A stretch of DNA of 64,000 nt from CAYRES01 sp964423425 (GTDB lineage Bacteria; Actinomycetota; Thermoleophilia; RBG-16-64-13): positions 62,001 through 126,000 of the forward strand of contig CAYRES010000002.1 in the NCBI GenBank assembly GCA_964423425.1, in the 5' to 3' direction. Below the pieces are notes generated by a model, which saw only the letters and a program-made list of their open reading frames with translations, had not been told where the DNA came from and ran no database searches. This document shows, in pieces, positions 8,461 through 17,426 of the stretch (its first letter is position 1; each line of letters starts with the position of its first letter). The translations under genes and the position numbers were made by a program.

Positions 8461-10584
8461 ATGAAGAGAATAGGATTAGCGGTTCTGCTTTCGCTCCTGC
8501 TGCTCATGACGGTGGGAGTGGGGGTGGCAGCGGCTGCCGAGGCGAACCTGGCTTTCGTCCCTAACTCTGGTGAGGCTTCTGTCTCCAAAGTGAACCTCGA
8601 AACCCAGGAGGAGATCGCCCGCTATTATACGGCTCCCCGCCTGGGTCAGGACGGCAACACTGTTGACCCATACGCGTGGCGTACTTCCCGTATTGCCATG
8701 GACGCTGACAACAACGCCTGGGTCGTCAACACCGGCGCCAACGGGATAAACCTGCAGGGTTCAATCGTGCGCATCCAGGCCGATACCGCCGATCTCGCCA
8801 ACACCCACGCCTACCCTGACCCGGTGCTTGACTTCGGCACCGACGACGCCGTCAAAGTATTTCCCGTGGGTAACCCTGGGGACATCCCGCGGGCCATCGC
8901 TATCGATGACCAAGGCTTCATCTGGGTGGGCTTCTACGGTAGCGGTGCCCTCATCAAGTACGAGTACAGCGACAGCCCGGGCGCCCTGAGCCTGGCCGGC
9001 GGTCCATACTACCCGGCTGAAGGCACCATCCGCTACTACGAGATGAAGTTCGACTCCAGCTTCCCACAGCAGATGCTCTACATCTCCAGTAGGGCATCGG
9101 ACCCGCGGCTTCTCCCCGTAACTACGGGTGTGTGGAGATTTGATGGGACGGAATTTGTTCTTGATCTCCCCATGGTGTACCCGACATCTCCCTATTCTCT
9201 GCTGATCGCCAAGCCGGGAGACTTCCCCGGTGCAGAGGCCTACGAAGGTACCGTCTACGCCACCGACTACACCAACTTGTTGTGGATTCGCGACCCCGAC
9301 ACGGGTAACTGGGTATCGAGGGTCATCTCGGGCGCCAATGAGAATCGCGGCATGGGTTTTGACGAAGCAGGCAGGGTGTGGATCGCCAGCACGCTCTGGA
9401 CCTCGAGTGGCAACAAGATCTTCTCTTACGACCCCGCGACAGGTTTTCAGGGGCCGACCTATAGCCTTCCCGTCGGCACAACCCCCGTCGGTGTGGGCAG
9501 GGACAATTCGGGGATCATGTGGGCCATCTGCCGCAGCGACTCCCAAGAGGAAGGCTGGCTGGAGGGCTTCGATCCCAGTGTTGACCCGCCCGCCTACGTA
9601 GGGTCGATCCAGGTTGGCTATCGTCCCTACGCCTACAGTGATTTCCTGGGAACGGTGCTGCAGGAGTTGGCAGCCCTCGGTGACTTCGTCTGGTATGACA
9701 CCAACGGCAACGGCATCCAAGACGATGGGGAACCCGGTATTCCCGGCGTCACCGTGATCCTCTACGATTGCGAGGGCAACGAGCTGGCAACAACCACCAC
9801 CGACGATACGGGCTACTATCTGTTCGATGGTCTGGTGACGGGGTGTTATGAGGTGAAGTTCGTGCTGCCTCAGGGCTACGTCTTCACCCTGCAGAATCAG
9901 GACGCAGACGACGCCAAAGACAGCGACGCCGACCCAATTACTGGGTTGACCGGTCCAATCAACCTGACCGTTCCCGACCGAGATCTGACCTGGGATGCCG
10001 GCATGTACCGGCTGGCCTGCTTCGACGAGACCGCCTGGGCCTTCGGAGGCGACTACGCCACGGCCAACAACACGGTAGAAGGCAATCCTTCTGACGCTTG
10101 GGGCTGGACCAACTACATCTCCAAAGGCGAGTACACCTTTCCACTCTACGCCGGTGCTGGTCAGAACGACATCTCCAAGGGCACGCTGGTAGGCGAAGTG
10201 AGAATCGTGTATGCGGCCGGCTGTGTCACCGTGACGTACGAAGTCTACGATGCTTCTTACGCCTACGTGTTGGCCGAGACGCACCTGTGGGTGGGCACGA
10301 CACCGCTCCCTCTGAATGACGGGACGCCCACCGCTGCACCGGGTCAGTTCCTTGATCTGGCTCCAGTTGTCAACCCTGACCATACTGTGACCTACCAAGT
10401 ATGCGATCTGGAGGGTGACATCCGGGTAGCCGCTCATGCCGTTGTGGCCTGGTGTGACGGCACCATCTTGCCGCCTCCTGGCTCGGAAATGACCATTACC
10501 GAGACGGACCTTCCCGGAGCGCCGGGCTTGGGCAAGAAGGAGGAGGCCATCGAGGCCTATAAGGGGAAGGGCAAGAAGGACTAG
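8461..10584 (+). CDS. Large secreted protein: beta-propeller, SdrD-B-like domain and unique C-terminal domain
   Basis: A 707-residue exported protein. Residues 1-27 are a signal peptide (MKRIGLAVLLSLLLLMTVGV). Residues about 30-400 show repeated blades of the NHL/Vgb (SMP-30-like) type: AIDDQGFIWVGFYG, GFDEAGRVWIAST, GRDNSGIMWAICR. Residues about 405-515 form an SdrD-B-like fold (LGDFVWYDTNGNGIQDDGEP, then GVTVILYDCEG and TTDDTGYYLFDGL), known from surface adhesins. The last 190 residues (from CFDETAWAFGGD) are unfamiliar and end in a Lys/Gly tail KGKGKKD; there is no LPxTG or other sortase signal. It may be an adhesin or a structural surface protein. The start at 8461 has GAGGA 5 bases upstream; an in-frame start at 8425 is less likely. 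A strong hairpin follows the stop. Confidence 0.85.
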   Translation: MKRIGLAVLLSLLLLMTVGVGVAAAAEANLAFVPNSGEASVSKVNLETQEEIARYYTAPRLGQDGNTVDPYAWRTSRIAMDADNNAWVVNTGANGINLQGSIVRIQADTADLANTHAYPDPVLDFGTDDAVKVFPVGNPGDIPRAIAIDDQGFIWVGFYGSGALIKYEYSDSPGALSLAGGPYYPAEGTIRYYEMKFDSSFPQQMLYISSRASDPRLLPVTTGVWRFDGTEFVLDLPMVYPTSPYSLLIAKPGDFPGAEAYEGTVYATDYTNLLWIRDPDTGNWVSRVISGANENRGMGFDEAGRVWIASTLWTSSGNKIFSYDPATGFQGPTYSLPVGTTPVGVGRDNSGIMWAICRSDSQEEGWLEGFDPSVDPPAYVGSIQVGYRPYAYSDFLGTVLQELAALGDFVWYDTNGNGIQDDGEPGIPGVTVILYDCEGNELATTTTDDTGYYLFDGLVTGCYEVKFVLPQGYVFTLQNQDADDAKDSDADPITGLTGPINLTVPDRDLTWDAGMYRLACFDETAWAFGGDYATANNTVEGNPSDAWGWTNYISKGEYTFPLYAGAGQNDISKGTLVGEVRIVYAAGCVTVTYEVYDASYAYVLAETHLWVGTTPLPLNDGTPTAAPGQFLDLAPVVNPDHTVTYQVCDLEGDIRVAAHAVVAWCDGTILPPPGSEMTITETDLPGAPGLGKKEEAIEAYKGKGKKD

Positions 10585-10621
10585 TCGCCAACCGACGCAC
10601 CAGATGAGATTCTAGGGTGTG

Positions 10622-10654
10622 GAGGGCCCCGCAGGATACTCCCGCGGGGCCCTC
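10622..10654 (+). terminator. Strong hairpin terminator after the secreted propeller gene
   Basis: GAGGGCCCCGC (10622-10632) pairs perfectly with GCGGGGCCCTC (10644-10654), an 11-bp stem with an 11-base loop, 38 bases after the stop codon. The U-run is weak (GCGTCTGTT). It separates the upstream genes from the glycan locus. Confidence 0.75.
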
Positions 10655-10741
10655 GCGTCTGTTGGGGAATGTGTCAGCCAGGGCGGGGGGTAATGGGTTA
10701 TTCTCCCTGTTCGGCGGGCGGCTGTGTGGCCTCAGGTGGCG

Positions 10742-10747
10742 TATGAT
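10742..10747 (+). promoter_or_regulatory. Candidate -10 box (TATGAT) for a leaderless start of the glycan locus
   Basis: TATGAT lies 8 bases before the GTG at 10756, so transcription would begin at or next to the start codon and give a leaderless mRNA. No good -35 hexamer is evident. This is the first start after the terminator at 10.65 kb and thus the likely main promoter of the locus. Confidence 0.45.
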
Positions 10748-10755
10748 TCACTGCC

Positions 10756-12045
10756 GTGAGAAGTGATGGAAGAGCCACAGGGACGAGGCAGCGTTCTCTC
10801 CCCTTTCTAGCCGGTTCCCTGGTAGGGGGGAACCTTCTGGCCATGGCACTCAACACGCTCGGAGGGCTCGTGGTGGGGCGCTTGGTGGCGCCCGCGACTC
10901 TGGGTCTGTTTCACGGCATCGGCTTGGTGCTTGGCTACGTGCCGGTGCTGGAGCTGGGCATCCTGAACGGACTCAACCGCGAGCTTCCCTATGCCATGGG
11001 AAAAGGGGATCGCGAGCAGGCCAAGCAGCTGGCGGCAGCCGGCCAGGCGTGGGCCCTTCTTGTGGGCGGAGCCGTGTGTGTGGCTCTCTGGGGGGTGGCC
11101 GGCTGGGAACTCGTTCGGGGTGAGGCCTGGAGGGCGGCCAGCTGGTTCACCAACGGGCTTCTTGCCGTACTCCTCTTCTATAGCCAGCTGTACATGGAGA
11201 CCACCTATCGTACCGCTCACGACTTCGCCCGCTTGGCCTTGGTCAGAGTCCTGCAGAGCCTTGCTGCGCTGGCCCTCTTGGTGTTGGTGGGTGTATTGAA
11301 CTTCTACGGACTGTGCCTGCGAGCGGTGCTCACTGCGGCTGTCGGCGGCCTGCTGCTGTACTGGTGGCGCCCTTTCCGGGTGGGTCCGAGATGGCACTGC
11401 GGCCACCTGAAGCAGCTTCTGCGCGTTGGGGCGCCCATACTGGCGGTGGGTCAGATCTACATGTGGTGGCCGGTGGTCGATCGCACCCTGGTGCTGGGTT
11501 TGGCCGGGACGGAAGCCATGGGGCTCTATGCGGTGGCCCTCATGGCTGTGGGTGCGGTGGGCGTACTACCTGCGGCTATGTCGCAGATCATGTACCCGCG
11601 CTTGGCCCAGCAGTTCGGTGTCCAAGAGTCCCTCGCTGCACTTTTGCGCCTCTCGTGGAAGCCTATGCTAGTGACTGCTGCCCTCTTGATTCCTTTGGTG
11701 ATTGCCGGCTGGTTTCTTGCCCCACCGTTGGTCCGCTGGCTCATCCCCGCCTACGTGGAGGCCACGCCGGCCATGCAGTGGGCATTACCCTCGGCCCTGG
11801 TGGCGTGCTTTGATCCTCTGCAGAAGGTGTTCAACGTCATCCGTCGGCAAGGGCTCCGGCTGGTGGCGCTCCTTCTGGGAATAGCCGCCTACGGTGCCAG
11901 CTTGCTGCTACTCGTGGAGGGTGGCGTGTACCTGGCGGCTTTTCCCCAAGCCATGCTCGTAGGCAGGCTGGTCCACACGGTCTTGTCCCTGTTCCTTCTT
12001 TGGTGGCTGAAAAGAAGAGAACATGATGGCGCGCAGGTGCCGTGA
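10756..12045 (+). CDS. Polysaccharide flippase, Wzx/MATE-like (first of two)
   Basis: A 429-residue polytopic membrane protein with about 12 hydrophobic segments, of the oligosaccharide flippase type (polysaccharide biosynthesis protein family). It would move a lipid-linked glycan across the cytoplasmic membrane. The N-terminal region ELGILNGLNRELPYAMGKGD closely matches QAGVFNGLNRELPYRLGKGD in the second flippase at 24504, showing that the two belong to one subfamily. The GTG start follows a TATGAT box by 8 bases and has no Shine-Dalgarno, consistent with leaderless translation. The stop overlaps the next start by four bases (ATGA), so it heads an operon with the two glycosyltransferases. 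Confidence 0.85.
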   Translation: MRSDGRATGTRQRSLPFLAGSLVGGNLLAMALNTLGGLVVGRLVAPATLGLFHGIGLVLGYVPVLELGILNGLNRELPYAMGKGDREQAKQLAAAGQAWALLVGGAVCVALWGVAGWELVRGEAWRAASWFTNGLLAVLLFYSQLYMETTYRTAHDFARLALVRVLQSLAALALLVLVGVLNFYGLCLRAVLTAAVGGLLLYWWRPFRVGPRWHCGHLKQLLRVGAPILAVGQIYMWWPVVDRTLVLGLAGTEAMGLYAVALMAVGAVGVLPAAMSQIMYPRLAQQFGVQESLAALLRLSWKPMLVTAALLIPLVIAGWFLAPPLVRWLIPAYVEATPAMQWALPSALVACFDPLQKVFNVIRRQGLRLVALLLGIAAYGASLLLLVEGGVYLAAFPQAMLVGRLVHTVLSLFLLWWLKRREHDGAQVP

Positions 12046-12998
12046 TGAGGCCGGAGCAGGTTGGGCGGAGGTGCATGGCAGAGGGGCATCGCAGATCTCG
12101 GGTGTTTTTCACCGTCATTATCCCTACTCACAACCGGCCTCACTTGCTGCGCCAAGCCGTAGACAGCGTGCTTGCGCAGACATATGCTGACTTCGAACTG
12201 CTGGTGGTCGACGATGGCTCGGAGGTGCCTGCGCGGCAGGTGTTGGCCGACTACGATGATCCGCGCCTGAAGGTGTGCTTCAACGAGCGCACCCCCGGGG
12301 CCAACGGGGCGCGCAATACGGGCATATTAGCAGCCCGGGGCGCGTGGATTGCCTTCCTGGACGACGACGATCTCTGGCTGCCCGAGAAGCTCGCAACCGT
12401 GCACGAGAAGGCGCGGGAAGTCGACGAAGACTGCGTGCTCATCTACTCGGGCCGCAGCCACATCGATGCCGCCGGCACCACGGTTCTAGACAACGTCTGC
12501 CTGGGTTTTGAGGGGGAGGTGTCGGCGCGCCTCCTTCATCACCAGGCGTTTGGCGGCTTCAGCTGCGCGGTGGTGCGCAGGAAGGTGGCGGTTGAGGTCG
12601 GGGGCACGGATGAGGACTTCCCCTCCCTGCAGGACCTCGACTTCTACTATCGCGTGGCCCTTGAGGGAACGTTCGTGGCCATTCCGGAACCACTGGTCCT
12701 CTACCGCTTCGGCCCCGACCGAATCACCTCGGACGACGGCAGGCAGCTTGAGGGTTGGATGAAGTATTGCCATAAGCACCGGGCTGCTCTCGCACGCAAC
12801 CCAAGGGCGCGTAATGCCAACCGGATGAGGGTCTGTTACCATGCCTTTCGTGCCCGCCGTTGGTGGGTGGCCTTGAGCACGCTACCCTCCCTGGGTGCGG
12901 GTCTTCTCCTGAACACTCGCAGAGCGTGGAGTTTCCTCACCGGTATAGGAGTGTACGTTCTGAGAGACATGCCCAAGCACTGTCTGAGGCGTCGATGA
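12042..12998 (+). CDS. Glycosyltransferase family 2 (GT-A fold)
   Basis: A 318-residue GT2 enzyme that would transfer a sugar from a nucleotide donor to a lipid-linked acceptor at the cytoplasmic face. The N-terminal core shows TVIIPTHNRPHLLRQAV, then LLVVDDGS, GARNTGI and the metal-binding DDDD of IAFLDDDDLW. A conserved ED-like motif lies further on (SLQDLDFYYRVA). The C terminus is basic with a short hydrophobic stretch, possibly a membrane contact. The start overlaps the stop of the flippase (ATGA); ATG at 12075 is a shorter alternative. It is translationally coupled to a second GT2, again by ATGA. Confidence 0.88.
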   Translation: MMRPEQVGRRCMAEGHRRSRVFFTVIIPTHNRPHLLRQAVDSVLAQTYADFELLVVDDGSEVPARQVLADYDDPRLKVCFNERTPGANGARNTGILAARGAWIAFLDDDDLWLPEKLATVHEKAREVDEDCVLIYSGRSHIDAAGTTVLDNVCLGFEGEVSARLLHHQAFGGFSCAVVRRKVAVEVGGTDEDFPSLQDLDFYYRVALEGTFVAIPEPLVLYRFGPDRITSDDGRQLEGWMKYCHKHRAALARNPRARNANRMRVCYHAFRARRWWVALSTLPSLGAGLLLNTRRAWSFLTGIGVYVLRDMPKHCLRRR

Positions 12999-14056
12999 CG
13001 GGAGAGCGTGTGCCGACGGGGGCACATGATGCTCCGCGACCAACTGCGGACGCGGCGCGTGTCAAGGTTTCGGTGGTCATCCCGCTCTTTGCCAAGGAGC
13101 GCCACATAAAGCGGGCCCTCAACTCCGTCCTTGCCCAGAGCTTCCGTGACTTCGAGGTCCTCGTGGTGGACGACGGCTCCACCGACGGCGGGGCAGATGT
13201 GGTGGGTGTGGTGGGTGACCCACGTGTGCGCCTGCTGCGACAGGAGAACGCGGGTGAGAGCGCTGCGCGTAATCGCGGGATAGCCGAGGCCCAGGCCGAA
13301 TTGGTAGCCTTGCTCGATGCCGACGATGAATGGCTACCTGACTTTCTATCCACCGTTCTTGAAGCGTACGAGCGGTTCCCCCAGGCCGGTATGTTCGGCA
13401 CCGCATATTCTTGGTGCGAGAACGGAACCATGCGCCGACCGGCGTTTGCCTCTGATGCGCAGCACCAGGGAATTGGGCTGATCGATGACTACTTCCGGGC
13501 GGCGCTCGGTCCTTCCCCGATCTGCGCCTCCGCGGTGATGGTTCCCAGAAGGGTGTTCGAAGAGGTGGGCGGGTTTCCATTGGGAGTGAGGCGCGGCGGG
13601 GATCTCGAGATGTGGGCGAGGATAGCGTTTCACTATCCTGTTGCATGGACTCCCGCCACTCTCTCCATCTACCATCTTTCTGCGGATAATCGAGCCTGCA
13701 ACCTCGTTCCGGTTGGTCCGGATGTGGCGGCAGCGTGCTCCCTGGAAGGTCTGCTTCGAACCGGCACCATGCCGGTGTCGTCATCCCGGGAGGCCGTGGA
13801 CGACTACGTGGTGAAGCTCAGGCTGGGGCTGGCGCGGCACCACATCCTGCAGGGGAACCGCCGTTGGGCGCGGGACGTGCTCAGGCTTACACGTGCAAAT
13901 ACCCGCTTCAGGCGCGAGCGGATGGTGCTTCTCGCCGCGTACTGGCTTCCACGGCCGTTGTTGTCTCTCGCTCTGCGGGCGAAGGCAGTGCTGCGTCGCA
14001 TGCGGGGTGTTCACTCCGGTGAGGGCATCACGTGCCTTCCTGAGGGGTATGGATGA
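12995..14056 (+). CDS. Glycosyltransferase family 2 (GT-A fold)
   Basis: A 353-residue GT2 enzyme. The GT-A core is complete: VSVVIPLFAKERHIKRALNS, LVVDDGSTDGG, SAARNRGIAEA and the donor-binding LLDADDEW. GGDLEMWARIAFHYP is the later acidic motif. The ATG at 12995 overlaps the stop of the preceding GT2 (ATGA), so flippase and two transferases form one translational chain. The C-terminal third is Arg-rich with a hydrophobic patch and may sit on the membrane. Acceptor and donor cannot be told. It is followed by a 490-base stretch without a + strand gene that holds a reverse-strand AbiEii fragment. Confidence 0.88.
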   Translation: MTGERVPTGAHDAPRPTADAARVKVSVVIPLFAKERHIKRALNSVLAQSFRDFEVLVVDDGSTDGGADVVGVVGDPRVRLLRQENAGESAARNRGIAEAQAELVALLDADDEWLPDFLSTVLEAYERFPQAGMFGTAYSWCENGTMRRPAFASDAQHQGIGLIDDYFRAALGPSPICASAVMVPRRVFEEVGGFPLGVRRGGDLEMWARIAFHYPVAWTPATLSIYHLSADNRACNLVPVGPDVAAACSLEGLLRTGTMPVSSSREAVDDYVVKLRLGLARHHILQGNRRWARDVLRLTRANTRFRRERMVLLAAYWLPRPLLSLALRAKAVLRRMRGVHSGEGITCLPEGYG

Positions 14057-14158
14057 GCGTCCAGTGAGGTCTGCGGGCAGGGAACGGCTCCCGCTCTTGC
14101 GCGCATCCGTGGCTTGCCCGTGATGCAGAGCGGCAAGTGGGGGAGCTCCTCGCCGCAG

Positions 14159-14479
14159 TCATCGCCCCTGCTGTTGTTGTGCAAGCATGGCGAGCACGGC
14201 CTCCTTCTCCACCATCCAGAGGTCGGCCGGCCTTTCGAGGAATCTCTCCACGTCCTGCCGCACTCCCTCCCAGGGGGCGTCGACGAGTCGGTCAGTCAAG
14301 GCCTCGTGCCACTTGTGGGCCGGCCCCGCGGGTTCGGGGAAACCGGCTTGGCGAAGCGCATTCGCCAGGAGGGGCTTGTTGGGAGGTGGCGACTCCGGGT
14401 CGCTCAGGTACCACACCAGGTCGTATATGTGCGGCAAATGGCTGGTTTCTGCCGCACTGTGAGTGGGTGTTGGTGTCAT
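14159..14479 (-). pseudogene. Fragment of an AbiEii-type nucleotidyltransferase toxin (C-terminal part)
   Basis: The 106-residue frame contains HIYDLVWYLSDPESPPPNKP and later VRQDVERFLERPADL, which resemble the C-terminal part of AbiEii/AbiGii nucleotidyltransferases (RDxYDLWxLL followed by a helical tail). The catalytic nucleotidyltransferase half is absent: the first 15 residues do not match, and no AbiEi antitoxin adjoins it. It points against the direction of the glycan operon and ends about 70 bases before the fused synthase start. I read it as a relic of a type IV toxin-antitoxin system, interrupted when surrounding genes moved. It could also be an unrelated small protein; the assignment is from memory of the family pattern. 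Confidence 0.45.
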
Positions 14480-14547
14480 GGTGTTATTATCGGCGTGTCC
14501 ACAGTGATGCGGGCCATGATGACATCGAAGCGAGGCGGCTCCCTCAA

Positions 14548-16269
14548 GTGAAGACCCTCTTTCTCATACCCGCAAGAGGTGGCTCGAAAGGGTTCCCCGG
14601 CAAGAATCTGGCTCTTCTGGCCGGCATTCCCCTCGTCGGTTGGGCGGCGAGGTTGGCGCTGCGAGCCGCCCAGTATCATCCTGGCTCTCGCGTAGTATGC
14701 TCTACCGACGATGCCGCGATAGCGGATGCTGCGGTCACGTGGGGCGCCGAGGTGCCTTTCATTCGGCCGGTGGAGCTGGCGACTGATGACGCCAGCTCGA
14801 TTGATGTCGTTCGGCATGCGCTCGATCACGTCGAAGAGGATTTCGGTGCCGTGGCTCTCCTTCAACCCACCAGCCCGCTCACCGCACCCAAAGACGTGCT
14901 CGCCGCATTGGAGCTCTTCTCTCGATCCAGTTCGCCTGTGGTTGCCGTGGCAGAGCTCGACCATCCCGTGGAGTGGTGCTGTCGGCTGGGCCTCGATTCT
15001 CGCATAGAGATGATTGCACGCGAGACGGTGGCTCGCCGGCAGTTGGCAGAAGGCTCGTTCTGTCCCAGCGGAGCCATCTACGTAGCTTCTCCCGAACAGA
15101 TTCGCACACGGGGCTTCTGGACCAACGATACCCGAGGCTTAGTCATGCCTCGCGAGCGTTCGGTTGACATAGATGCGCCTTGGGATCTTGCTGTTGCGGA
15201 AGCCGTGCTTGACGCTCGTCCAGTCCCAGCTATTGAGATTGGGGGGAGGAAGATTGGGCCGGGCCATCCTTGCTTCATCATTGCGGAGGCGGGGGTGAAT
15301 CACAACGGCTCGCTGGAGATGGCGCTGCAGCTGGTGGACGCAGCTGCTGAAGCCGGGGCGGATGCGGTGAAGTTCCAGCTCTACCGGACCGATGAGCAGG
15401 TCACGCGCAACGCAGGCCTGGCGGAATACCAGAAGAAGACCACCCATGCTGCAACAATGGCAGCAATGGCATCGGATTACGAAATGCCTTGGTGTGATCA
15501 CTTGGTCATTCGTGATCATTGCCAAGAAGTTGGGATTATGTACCTAGCATCGTGTTTTGACCAAGAAGCGGTCGATTTCTATACCTCGGGGATTGGAGGC
15601 TCTGCACTGAAGGTGGGTTCGGGCGAGATCACGAACTTGCCTCTGCTTGACTACATGGCAACGAAAAGGGTCCCGATCATCCTAAGTTGCGGGATGGCCG
15701 ATATGCGTGACATTGAGCGGGCCGTGGAAGTCATCGGCAAGTCTCGGGACCGCCTTGCCCTTCTGCATTGCGTCTCAAGCTACCCAGCGGGGCATGAGGA
15801 CCTCAATCTGAGGGCTATGACAAGCATGCGCCGTGCATTCGCAACTGTTGTTGGCTACAGCGATCACGCTCCAGGGACTATTGCGGCAACTGTTGCCTTG
15901 GCCTTGGGTGCATCGATTGTTGAGAAGCACTTCACGCTGGATAAGTCTCTACCGGGGCCGGACCATGCAATGTCGCTTGACCCAGGCGAGCTAAATCAGT
16001 TCGTGCACTCGCTTAGGCTTGCCGAGCAATCGCTGGGTGAGACAAGCAAACGCGTACAGGCGTCCGAGGTGGGTGTGCAACTAGCGGCTCGTCGTAGTCT
16101 TGTGTCTCGAGAAGCCATCGCGGCTGGTGAGCCATTGTCGATGACCCATGTTACCTTCAAGAGGCCGGGCACGGGTATTAGCCCGGTCGATTGGCACAAG
16201 GCAATTGGGCGGAAGGCCAAGACGGCCATTCCTGAGGACAGTGTCATCACATGGGGAATGCTTGAGTGA
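14548..16269 (+). CDS. Bifunctional CMP-nonulosonate cytidylyltransferase / nonulosonic acid synthase (LegF-LegI or NeuA-NeuB fusion)
   Basis: A 573-residue fusion of two steps of nonulosonic acid synthesis. Residues 1-225 form a CMP-sugar synthetase: IPARGGSKGFPGKN (7-20), then CSTDD and LLQPTSPL, with late motif VDIDAPWDL. Residues from about 228 form a NeuB-type synthase, which condenses a mannosamine-type sugar with phosphoenolpyruvate: IIAEAGVNHNG (244-254), ADAVKFQ, KVGSGE, GYSDH and a C-terminal SAF (antifreeze-like) domain from about 510. There is no stop or frameshift at the joint. Normally these are separate proteins. The GTG start follows no clear ribosome binding site; the frame stays open far upstream but without similarity. 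The stop overlaps the next start by four bases. Legionaminic rather than sialic acid is preferred because of LegB and LegC nearby. Confidence 0.88.
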   Translation: MKTLFLIPARGGSKGFPGKNLALLAGIPLVGWAARLALRAAQYHPGSRVVCSTDDAAIADAAVTWGAEVPFIRPVELATDDASSIDVVRHALDHVEEDFGAVALLQPTSPLTAPKDVLAALELFSRSSSPVVAVAELDHPVEWCCRLGLDSRIEMIARETVARRQLAEGSFCPSGAIYVASPEQIRTRGFWTNDTRGLVMPRERSVDIDAPWDLAVAEAVLDARPVPAIEIGGRKIGPGHPCFIIAEAGVNHNGSLEMALQLVDAAAEAGADAVKFQLYRTDEQVTRNAGLAEYQKKTTHAATMAAMASDYEMPWCDHLVIRDHCQEVGIMYLASCFDQEAVDFYTSGIGGSALKVGSGEITNLPLLDYMATKRVPIILSCGMADMRDIERAVEVIGKSRDRLALLHCVSSYPAGHEDLNLRAMTSMRRAFATVVGYSDHAPGTIAATVALALGASIVEKHFTLDKSLPGPDHAMSLDPGELNQFVHSLRLAEQSLGETSKRVQASEVGVQLAARRSLVSREAIAAGEPLSMTHVTFKRPGTGISPVDWHKAIGRKAKTAIPEDSVITWGMLE

Positions 16270-17420
16270 GACGTATTGCCTATATATCGGGTACGCGTGC
16301 AGATTATGGGCCCATGAGGTCCACGCTTGCCAGGATAAACGAGGAACCCGTGTTCGAGCTTGGGGTGATTGTGACCGGCATGCATCTTCAGGCCGTGCAT
16401 GGTGACACCATCGAAGAGATCTGTCGTGACGGGCTTGCAGTAGTGGGCCGAGTCCCCGCGCACACGGAGGGAGACAGTCCGGTCGCCATGGCAATCTCGA
16501 TCGGGAAGATGCTGGAGGGAATGGCAGTCGAACTTGCGGAGTTCGAACCCGACGTAGTGCTGACATTGGGTGACCGGGGCGAGCAGGTGGCCGCTGCCTT
16601 GGCGGCAGCGCTTCAGAATCGGGTGGTGGTACATCTTTGCGGGGGGAGTCTCTCCGGCTCGATCGACGACAGCTTCAGGCACGCAATTACGAAGCTGGCT
16701 CACTATCATCTGCCTGCGTGTGAAGAACACGCTCGACGGATAGTCCAGATGGGGGAGCCTCCCGATCGAGTAATCATTGCCGGGCTTCCGGGAGCGGACA
16801 TCAGCAAAGATGCGCGCTATTCGAGGGACCATGTGTGTTCTGCATATGGACTACCCGTGGGGCAGCCGTACGTGCTTGTTATCCAGCATCCTGTCACGCA
16901 GTGCTGGGAAGAGACTGAGCAGCAGATCACGGCAACTCTTGAGGCTGTGGTGGCGACTGGGCTCCCAACGCTCCTCGCTAATCCGAATGATGACGCAGGC
17001 GGCCGCGTGATCCTTGATCACATGCGCTCGTGGTCTTTGCACCATCCGCAACTGAAGTTGCTGCCGCCCCCCGCAAGCCGGGAGATGTTCGCAAGCATTA
17101 TGGCGCACGCAGGAGTGTTGGTGGGCAACTCGAGTTGCGGTGTGATCGAAGCAGCGAGTGTTGACCTTCCTGTGGTGAACATCGGAGAGAGACAACGAGG
17201 CCGTGAAGGATATGCGTGTGCGGTTAACGTGGGTTACCAAGCGAAGGAGATTCTCGCAGGAATGCGGAGGGCCTTGTTCGACGAGAGCTACAGAATGCAG
17301 GTTGCGCGATTCGAAAGCGACTTGGTTGGGCCGACTGAACGCTTGGTGGTGCAAGCACTGCGAGATTTGGACCTCGCGGTAGCCCGGAAGCCGAAGCCGT
17401 TCCACTTGTACGAGGGGTGA
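16266..17420 (+). CDS. legG: Hydrolysing UDP/GDP-N-acetylhexosamine 2-epimerase (NeuC/LegG type)
   Basis: A 384-residue GT-B-fold epimerase. NeuC/LegG enzymes cleave the nucleotide from UDP- or GDP-linked GlcNAc-type sugars with inversion at C2, giving the free mannosamine derivative used by the NeuB/LegI synthase. Signature regions are ISGTRADYGPM near the N terminus, LTLGDRGEQVAAALAA, HLCGGSLSGSIDDSFRHA (the usual GGExTxG is GGSLSG here, with one acidic residue lost) and VGNSSCGVIEAASVDLPVVNIG. The GTG start overlaps the stop of the fused synthase (GTGA), so the two are translationally coupled, in keeping with consecutive steps. LegG is favoured over NeuC only because the neighbouring genes make the 4-amino-6-deoxy sugar. 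Confidence 0.85.
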   Translation: MRRIAYISGTRADYGPMRSTLARINEEPVFELGVIVTGMHLQAVHGDTIEEICRDGLAVVGRVPAHTEGDSPVAMAISIGKMLEGMAVELAEFEPDVVLTLGDRGEQVAAALAAALQNRVVVHLCGGSLSGSIDDSFRHAITKLAHYHLPACEEHARRIVQMGEPPDRVIIAGLPGADISKDARYSRDHVCSAYGLPVGQPYVLVIQHPVTQCWEETEQQITATLEAVVATGLPTLLANPNDDAGGRVILDHMRSWSLHHPQLKLLPPPASREMFASIMAHAGVLVGNSSCGVIEAASVDLPVVNIGERQRGREGYACAVNVGYQAKEILAGMRRALFDESYRMQVARFESDLVGPTERLVVQALRDLDLAVARKPKPFHLYEG

Positions 17421-17426
17421 CGTGCC

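Noticed and set aside
8761..10437. 558-residue reverse-strand frame opposite the secreted propeller gene
   Set aside because: The forward gene has a signal peptide, ribosome binding site and repeated domains; the reverse frame has no family pattern and is a GC-rich antisense shadow.
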